Assembly (NCBI GenBank): GCA_021819225.1
Contig: JAKARU010000002.1
Location: 1-29,920, forward strand
Direction: 5' to 3'
Length of the DNA: 29,920 bases
From: Thermoplasmata archaeon
GTDB taxonomy: Archaea > Thermoplasmatota > Thermoplasmata > Thermoplasmatales > Thermoplasmataceae
Shown here: in pieces, positions 24,823 to 29,920 of the stretch
Numbering within the stretch: the first letter of the stretch is position 1
How the letters are laid out: each line of letters opens with the position of its first letter
Position numbers and translations under genes: made by a program
The notes under the pieces: model-generated
Seen by the model: only the letters and a program-made list of their open reading frames with translations
Told to the model about the DNA's origin: nothing
Databases searched by the model: none

Positions 24823-26463
24823 TCAGTATGGAGGCATTCCGCCCATACCGCCCATGCCACCCATTCCGCCTTCAGGATTGGGTGATGGCCCGCTCTTCTT
24901 TGAGGCAACCACATCGTCTATCCTCAATATCATTGTTGCCACTTCGACTGCACTCTCAAGGGCATGCTTCTTGACCTTCAGTGGCTCATATACTCCAAGA
25001 TCAAACATGTCAGAGACAGTATTATCATTGAAATTGATTCCAAAGGTCTTTTTTGAGTGCTCATGTTCTGCTTTCAGCTGGATCAGGGTGTTAATGGGAT
25101 CCATGCCCGCGTTTTCGGCAAGTGTTCTGGGTATTATTTCAAGGGCCCGGGCAAAAGACTCAATTGCCAGCTGCTCTCTTCCACCAACGGTAGTCGCATA
25201 TTCCCTTATTCTCAGCGAGAGCTCAGCTTCAACTGCTCCTCCACCTGGCAGAACCTTCCCATCTTCCTTTGTTATGGCCACAACTCTGATTGCATCGTTA
25301 AGAGCCCTCTCAATCTCTGATACAACATGCTCGGTTCCGCCTCGAATGAGAATACTGACAGCCTTCGGATTCTTGCATCCAGTAACAAAGGTCATCCTGT
25401 CTTCCCCGATCTTCCTCTCCTCAACACTTTTTGCGCTTCCAAGCGCACTTGCATTCAGGTCATCAAGGTTTGTTACGATTCTGGCACCTGTTGCCTTTGC
25501 GAGTTTCTCCATGTCACTCTTCTTGACTCTTCTGACTCCATAAATGCCTTCCTTTGCCAGGTAGTGCTGTGCGATATCGTCAATTCCCTTCTGGCACAGA
25601 ACCACATTTGCCCCGCTCTTCTTTATCTTGGATACCATATCCTTGAAGGTGTCAACTTCCTGATCAAGGAAGTCCTGTATCTTGGAAGGATCGGAAATCT
25701 GAACTTTTGCTTCAATTTCAGTCTTCTTTATTTCCAGGGCCGAATCTATCAGTGCTATTTTTGCATTCTTAACAGAGTCTGCCATCTTGGAGTGTACCTT
25801 CTCCTTGTCTATTACGATTCCCTCAATTAATTCTGTCTCGTTGACGCTGCCACCATTTTTCTTGTCTATCTTAATATTTGATGGATCAACCCTCACCTTT
25901 CCGTCTCTCTCCTCAGCGACAGAATTTATTGCCTTCACAATGAGTTTATATAAGAGGTCTCCACCCAGACCTATGTTCTTGCCAGAAAGAGCTGTCCTTG
26001 CGATCTTTTCAAGCGTTGCATCATCAGAGGCATCCTTGGCAATCTTCTCGAGCTGTTTTTTAGCTTCATTAACAGCGAGCCTGTATCCATTCGCAATAAC
26101 AGTTGGATGGACTCCCTGATCCAGAAGCTCCTCTGCCTGCTTGAGAAATTCCCCAGCCAGCACAACTGATGTGGTCGTTCCATCACCGACAGCTGTGTCC
26201 TGTGACTTTGCGACTTCCACAATCATCTTGGCCGTGGGATGATCCACGTCCATTTCCTTAAGAATGGTTGCACCGTCATTGGAGATTATGATGTCCCCAA
26301 TTGAATCGACAAGCATTTTATCCATTCCCTTAGGACCGAGTGTAGTCCTGACTGCGTCAGCAATTGCTTTAGCTGCCTCAATGTTTGATCTCTGAGCATT
26401 CTTTCCCTGTTCTCTACTAGTGCCTTCTTTCAGTATGAATATAGGCATTTGACCTCCTAACAT
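24823..26463 (-). CDS. thsA: Thermosome subunit (group II chaperonin)
   Basis: ATP-driven double-ring protein-folding chamber subunit of 546 residues. The sequence closely follows the Thermoplasma thermosome: [33 protein letters not shown], the ATP motif GDGTTTSVV (about 92-100), [10 protein letters not shown], and a C-terminal GGM-repeat tail ending PPY. ATG at 26463 is supported by AGGAGG (about eight bases upstream) and by the similar start of the Thermoplasma protein; ATG at residue 6 also has a GGAGGT but is too close. A TATA-like GTTTATATT (26502-26510) would start an mRNA with a short leader of about 17 bases. Whether it is the alpha or beta paralogue cannot be fixed without the second copy. 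Confidence 0.96.
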   Translation of the reverse strand: MLGGQMPIFILKEGTSREQGKNAQRSNIEAAKAIADAVRTTLGPKGMDKMLVDSIGDIIISNDGATILKEMDVDHPTAKMIVEVAKSQDTAVGDGTTTSVVLAGEFLKQAEELLDQGVHPTVIANGYRLAVNEAKKQLEKIAKDASDDATLEKIARTALSGKNIGLGGDLLYKLIVKAINSVAEERDGKVRVDPSNIKIDKKNGGSVNETELIEGIVIDKEKVHSKMADSVKNAKIALIDSALEIKKTEIEAKVQISDPSKIQDFLDQEVDTFKDMVSKIKKSGANVVLCQKGIDDIAQHYLAKEGIYGVRRVKKSDMEKLAKATGARIVTNLDDLNASALGSAKSVEERKIGEDRMTFVTGCKNPKAVSILIRGGTEHVVSEIERALNDAIRVVAITKEDGKVLPGGGAVEAELSLRIREYATTVGGREQLAIESFARALEIIPRTLAENAGMDPINTLIQLKAEHEHSKKTFGINFNDNTVSDMFDLGVYEPLKVKKHALESAVEVATMILRIDDVVASKKSGPSPNPEGGMGGMGGMGGMPPY

Positions 26464-26470
26464 ATTTATT

Positions 26471-26510
26471 TCCTCCTAATCAACAGGTAAATTTGTTCTT
26501 CAATATAAAC
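26471..26510 (-). promoter_or_regulatory. Thermosome promoter and Shine-Dalgarno leader
   Basis: On the minus strand a TATA-like GTTTATATT at 26510-26502 is followed, about 26 bases later, by the probable transcription start and then by a strong AGGAGG at 26477-26472, ahead of ATG 26463. Unlike many first genes here, this one has a leader with a ribosome-binding site, fitting high expression. Confidence 0.5.
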
Positions 26511-26547
26511 TTTTCAGTTTAAATGATGTGGGGAGATTGAATAATGC

Positions 26548-28053
26548 CTACTTTTTTTTAAGATTTTCAATTTTTTTCTCTTTAGTCGCTTCCTGACTGA
26601 ATCTTCCGAGGTGGTAGTTATTCCTGTCAATGAACTTGAATAGGGATGAATATCGACCTTCCCTCCTGATAAATTCATCTGCCATGGATATTGCAATCTT
26701 CCTGAGGTCAGGATGGGCCTGAGGAGTACTTCTCAGTTCAGAAAAATAAACAAGTTCCCTAAGGTTTCCGCTGACCTTTATGTTATAAAGGGTCGCAAAA
26801 GGAAGTACATACTGTGCCTCGTTTGGCTGCCCTGACTCAGCAATCTTCTTAAAAAGAGTTGCAGACCTTTTACAGAGCGAAGAGAATTCGTTTGAAAGAT
26901 CCGGGCTTTTCATGATATATTCGGGAATTTCGTGACCCATTTCCGGATCCAGGTTCCCCCTTAGAATAGAGAACATTCTGTGTCGCTGGAATTCCCTGAA
27001 CGCGCCGTAGTTCATCCGCAGGGAATAAATGAGGTCTATGAACTCGAACTGTCTCGGTATCTTGTCCCTTCTGTTTCGTCTCTGTTCAGAAATTGACTGT
27101 ATTATTTTTATATTTTCTTCGTCGGTGTTATCCTTGCTTCCCTGGAAAAATTCATTGATACTACCTGCGGTATATTGATTGTAGTTCAGAAGTACCACAT
27201 CCTCAGAAAATTTATGGGTGAATGGTAAATTCTTGCCTAGATTTCTCGTTCCTTCCAGGTATTCCACATGAGATTTCCCGTGTACGTTTTTGGCGGACTT
27301 TATTATTTCCCCAAATTCGGGTTGCATTTCCTCATATATCATATCGGCGATGGCTTTTGCCTCATTTAGACCTGAACTCTCTAATTTTTGGATGATTCCT
27401 ACTATTGTTCTTGCATTTGATGATATCCCAACATTTGTAATGGTAGCCACAGGCAGTATAGCGCGAATATCATCCAGGGCCCTGGATCTGACAGCTGTTT
27501 CATATGCCTTCAGATTATGCTCAGATTTATCACTGGATATTGATTCAAAAGGGTTTTCCCTCCTTACTATTTCGATAACTAACGGAAGAGACCGGGAATA
27601 ATACGAAAACATATCATCCATAAGATTTTCGTACTCGTTTTGAAATATCCCATTTATTCCGGTCTTTTCAAATGAAAGATAAAGAAACTTACCATCATGT
27701 TTTACATCATACTTTACATATCGAGAAGATTTTTCAATATAGGATGCACCTATTCTTGTTTCTTCTATTTCCTTGACAAGAAGGTTTGATATATCCTGAA
27801 CGGCCAGATGTATGTTTACAAGTTCAGCAACAGATTCATCGCCATATTCAAGAAACACCCTCTCATAGAAATCCCTTCCTCGTTGTTCATTGCTTTCAAA
27901 TTCCTTATAGAATACCTCTCTTATATCAAGTTTGGAGGTTCTGCTATATCTGGAAAGCAGTGCCCCCATATCCAGCTGGTTCTGCAATTTAATTAAGAAT
28001 ACCTGCCTGTCACTGTTAGAAAAAAAATTTGGGTTTTTCTTTGATTCATTCAT
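26548..28053 (-). CDS. Tandem ThyX-like protein
   Basis: A 501-residue protein made of two ThyX-fold halves. The N-terminal half (about 25-260) has ASYIEKSSRYVKY at 103-115, equivalent to the SxxExSxRY end of the ThyX signature, and RAILPVATITNVGISSNAR (197-215). The C-terminal half (about 330-485) has RHRMFS (357-362), equivalent to the RHRxxS start, then YVLPFATLYNIKVSGNLREL (415-434) and the dUMP/FAD-type R-A segment RSTPQAHPDLRKIA. ThyX is the flavin-dependent thymidylate synthase; whether this tandem form makes dTMP is not known. ATG at 28053 overlaps the DUF35 stop by eight bases; the frame remains open to 28098 but that would run further into the upstream gene. It is the third gene of thiolase-DUF35-ThyX-like. 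Confidence 0.78.
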   Translation of the reverse strand: MNESKKNPNFFSNSDRQVFLIKLQNQLDMGALLSRYSRTSKLDIREVFYKEFESNEQRGRDFYERVFLEYGDESVAELVNIHLAVQDISNLLVKEIEETRIGASYIEKSSRYVKYDVKHDGKFLYLSFEKTGINGIFQNEYENLMDDMFSYYSRSLPLVIEIVRRENPFESISSDKSEHNLKAYETAVRSRALDDIRAILPVATITNVGISSNARTIVGIIQKLESSGLNEAKAIADMIYEEMQPEFGEIIKSAKNVHGKSHVEYLEGTRNLGKNLPFTHKFSEDVVLLNYNQYTAGSINEFFQGSKDNTDEENIKIIQSISEQRRNRRDKIPRQFEFIDLIYSLRMNYGAFREFQRHRMFSILRGNLDPEMGHEIPEYIMKSPDLSNEFSSLCKRSATLFKKIAESGQPNEAQYVLPFATLYNIKVSGNLRELVYFSELRSTPQAHPDLRKIAISMADEFIRREGRYSSLFKFIDRNNYHLGRFSQEATKEKKIENLKKK

Positions 28054-28543
28054 TTTCTTTAACCGGTACGAAATAAACGTCCGTTGGACTGAATTCAAGA
28101 TTTCTCTTAAATTTTGCCCTGACTTTCATACCTACCTTCAAATCCTCTGCCGAGACTCCGATTATTCTTGACATGAAAAGTGAGTCAACGCCCTCAAATT
28201 CTACCATTATAAGGTGGAATGGCGTTTGATCAAGGAATGCTTCACTCCCGAAATAACATGTCGTAAATGTATGTATTCTTCCTTCACCTGGAAGCTCATG
28301 CCACTCAGTCTCGCTCCCACACATCATGCAATGTCCCCTTGGGGTTGCATAGGTATATCCGCACTTTTTACATTTAGAACCCATTAACTTTTTCTTTCCC
28401 AGGGCACGGAAAAATTCGGAATCCTGGGCATAGCTATGGATGTAATCAATTTCATAATGTGATCTCACGATGAGCGGATCAGTGTTATAAACCTGAGTTA
28501 CATCCTGCTTCTCTTCCATTTTTGCGTTATAGTCAATTGTCAT
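28046..28543 (-). CDS. DUF35 zinc-ribbon/OB-fold protein, thiolase partner
   Basis: A 165-residue protein with a rubredoxin-like zinc ribbon (C58, C61 in CKKCG; C72, C75 in CMMCG) followed by an OB fold (about 80-160). DUF35 proteins form stable complexes with thiolase-fold enzymes, carrying substrate or CoA between partners: archaeal acetyl-CoA acetyltransferase/HMG-CoA synthase, or the steroid aldolase Ltp2. Its ATG directly follows the thiolase stop with GGAGGCGGTG upstream, so the two are coupled. No HMG-CoA synthase gene is adjacent. Confidence 0.92.
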   Translation of the reverse strand: MTIDYNAKMEEKQDVTQVYNTDPLIVRSHYEIDYIHSYAQDSEFFRALGKKKLMGSKCKKCGYTYATPRGHCMMCGSETEWHELPGEGRIHTFTTCYFGSEAFLDQTPFHLIMVEFEGVDSLFMSRIIGVSAEDLKVGMKVRAKFKRNLEFSPTDVYFVPVKENE

Positions 28544-29803
28544 TTACACCGCCTCCATTATTGACACCGTAACATATGTTCCTGTACCCGCGTGACTGTG
28601 TATAAGACCAGTCTTAGCGTCCTTGACCTGCAGGGCCTTGTCCTTGAAGTGCTTGTCGATTTTATGCTGAAGCTGCCAGAACATGAATACACTCTGCATG
28701 ATTCCTGTTGCACCAACAGGGTGGCCACAGGCAAGGAGTCCACCAGAAGGATTGACAGGTAATTCCCCTTTCAGGTCCGCCTTCCCGGATTCCACGAATT
28801 TTGCCCCTTCTCCATACTTGCATAACCCAAGATCTTCATAAGTCTGGATTTCGGAAGACGTATATGCATCATGCAATTCTACCAGATCTATTTGCTTCAA
28901 TGGGTCCGTTATTCCAGCATTCTTATAGGCTTCAATTGCTGCAGTTCTACCTGCCCTGAATGAGTGAACTCCTGGATATTTAAGATTCTTGTAGTCATTC
29001 TCCTTTTCGTGCGGAAGAAGAGGAACCTTTCCAAAAGGCCTGTCGGAAAGTCTCATTGTGTCGGTTCCAGTTCCAATTCCCTTTATAAGCACAGGATTAT
29101 CACACAGCTCAAATGCCTTCTCCTTGGAGGCAAGAATCGCTACAGCGGCACCATCTGACATTGTGCAAACATCAAGTCTTGTCAATGGATATGAAACCAT
29201 AGGAGATTTTCTCACATCCTCCACAGTCAAATTCATCGGACTCTGGGCATAGGGATTGTGCATAGCATTCTTGTGATTTTTTACTGAAACCATCGCCAGC
29301 TGTTCAGGTGTTGCCCCAAACTCATGCATATACCTGACAGCCATCATTGCATAATAACCTGTATAGAAACCACCTACAGGATAGTCGAAATTTGTATCAC
29401 TTGCAAGTGCAATGAATTCATTTCCCTTCCATGTATTGACATGGGACATTGTCTCAAATCCATAAACTGCACAAGTATCCATCCTTCCGGACGCTATCTC
29501 GTTCACGCCAGTCTGAAATGCCAGACCGCCGGTAGCTCCGCCGCCTTCAACCCTTTTGCTTGGTTTTGGCGTGAGCCCAAGATAATCCTGAACCATTATT
29601 CCCGACATCAACTGTCTCTGGAAATGATCTGAGAAATACGATGCAACCGAGCCATCGATATCCTTGAGATCCATTCCAACGTCATTCATTGCATAGTCAA
29701 AGGCTTTTTTTACCCTCAACCTGAAATCCATATCTGGAGAGGCTTTGGTGAATTTAGTAACGCCTCCAGAGACCATATAAACTTCTCTTTCTGACTTGCC
29801 CAT
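28544..29803 (-). CDS. Thiolase-fold enzyme (SCP-x/acetyl-CoA acetyltransferase-like) lacking the usual nucleophilic Cys
   Basis: A 419-residue thiolase superfamily protein: LVELHDAYTSSEIQTYEDLG is the HDAFT-type segment of SCP-x-like thiolases, and NPSGGLLACGHPVGATG carries the conserved His of GHPxGATG. At the nucleophile position, however, the usual VExACASG reads VEGGGATG, with Gly89 instead of Cys, and the C-terminal GGxG region is GTGTYVTV, without a catalytic Cys. Thiolase-fold retro-aldolases (Ltp2 type) that pair with DUF35 proteins also lack the Cys, so an aldolase or other non-thiolase reaction on a CoA thioester is possible. It is first in the operon, ATG at 29803, with AT-rich sequence upstream. 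Confidence 0.85.
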   Translation of the reverse strand: MGKSEREVYMVSGGVTKFTKASPDMDFRLRVKKAFDYAMNDVGMDLKDIDGSVASYFSDHFQRQLMSGIMVQDYLGLTPKPSKRVEGGGATGGLAFQTGVNEIASGRMDTCAVYGFETMSHVNTWKGNEFIALASDTNFDYPVGGFYTGYYAMMAVRYMHEFGATPEQLAMVSVKNHKNAMHNPYAQSPMNLTVEDVRKSPMVSYPLTRLDVCTMSDGAAVAILASKEKAFELCDNPVLIKGIGTGTDTMRLSDRPFGKVPLLPHEKENDYKNLKYPGVHSFRAGRTAAIEAYKNAGITDPLKQIDLVELHDAYTSSEIQTYEDLGLCKYGEGAKFVESGKADLKGELPVNPSGGLLACGHPVGATGIMQSVFMFWQLQHKIDKHFKDKALQVKDAKTGLIHSHAGTGTYVTVSIMEAV

Positions 29804-29849
29804 TTCAATCGAGGGATAATTAAATCCTAATGATATTAAACTTCTACTG

Positions 29850-29858
29850 GTTTAAATA
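29850..29858 (+). promoter_or_regulatory. TATA-like element for the right-edge gene
   Basis: GTTTAAATA on the plus strand is centred about 26 bases before the TTG at 29877, matching the leaderless spacing seen elsewhere in the window. Opposite-strand AT-rich stretches around 29816-29842 would serve the thiolase. Confidence 0.4.
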
Positions 29859-29876
29859 GCGAGGAAATGGATTGAG

Positions 29877-29920
29877 TTGAAAGATATTATCTGGAATTTT
29901 TTTAACGAAGTAAAATATGG
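29877..29920 (+). CDS. Start of a divergent gene, runs off right edge
   Basis: Only about 14 codons are visible, reading LKDIIWNFFNEVKY from TTG 29877 (translated with initial Met). Other possible starts nearby (ATG 29867, TTG 29872) run straight into a stop. A TATA-like element 26 bases upstream supports a leaderless start. The product cannot be named. Confidence 0.4.
   Translation, partial: MKDIIWNFFNEVKY

Noticed and set aside
24788..25543. 251-codon plus-strand ORF
   Set aside because: Antisense shadow of the thermosome gene; its Pro-rich start is only the reverse reading of the GGM repeat tail.
28054..28098. Upstream start of the tandem ThyX-like protein
   Set aside because: It would add 15 residues read from inside the DUF35 gene; ATG 28053 gives the short overlap usual in this operon.

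Overview
The window looks like a piece of the chromosome of a thermoacidophilic archaeon of the order Thermoplasmatales (Thermoplasma/Ferroplasma/Cuniculiplasma-like; genus not resolved). The pointers are a group II chaperonin, archaeal-type PheS, the archaeosine synthase ArcS, an exosome Csl4 subunit, an archaeal Sm-like protein and short, tightly packed operons. Many first genes have a TATA-like element about 26 bases before the start codon and no Shine-Dalgarno site (leaderless pattern). Internal operon genes instead carry GGAGGT/GAGGTGA-type sites. TTG and GTG starts are frequent. I see no tRNA, rRNA, CRISPR array, insertion sequence or integrase.

Layout: (1) 1-1408, minus strand: the start of a secreted or membrane-anchored protein running off the left edge, and a THUMP-like-family methyltransferase. 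(2) 1409-2262: an unusually long non-coding gap with short dispersed repeats. (3) 2263-5816: hemA (+) and pheS (+), with a metallophosphoesterase (-) between them that overlaps the hemA 3' end. (4) 14388-5817, minus strand: a compact seven-gene run made of a 1013-residue secreted glycoprotein-like protein, two unrecognised small proteins, a MoxR AAA+ ATPase, a DUF58 protein, a polytopic membrane protein and an MTA/SAH-deaminase-type amidohydrolase. (5) arcS (-), then rightward csl4, a 50-residue protein, an Sm-like protein, an unrecognised gene and a METTL5-like methyltransferase: an RNA-processing and RNA-modification neighbourhood. (6) 18332-21709: a sulfide:quinone-reductase-like flavoprotein with a DUF1641 partner (+), a dienelactone-hydrolase-type enzyme with a 47-residue protein (-), and an aquaporin (+). 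(7) 24749-21859, minus: sucC-sucD-argF, joining the TCA-cycle succinyl-CoA step to ornithine carbamoylation. (8) 26463-24823, minus: thermosome subunit. (9) 29803-26548, minus: a thiolase-fold enzyme, a DUF35 zinc-ribbon/OB protein and a tandem ThyX-like protein, with the first codons of a divergent gene at the right edge.

The parts most worth a second look are: the thiolase-DUF35-ThyX-like operon, where the thiolase has Gly where the nucleophilic Cys normally sits and the tandem ThyX-like protein appears to split the canonical RHRxxSxxExSxRY signature between its two halves; the MoxR/DUF58 operon built around a giant surface protein; the small unrecognised protein between Csl4 and the Sm-like protein; and the 850-base gap with repeats upstream of hemA. 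All functional statements rest on motif recognition by eye; no database search was run.
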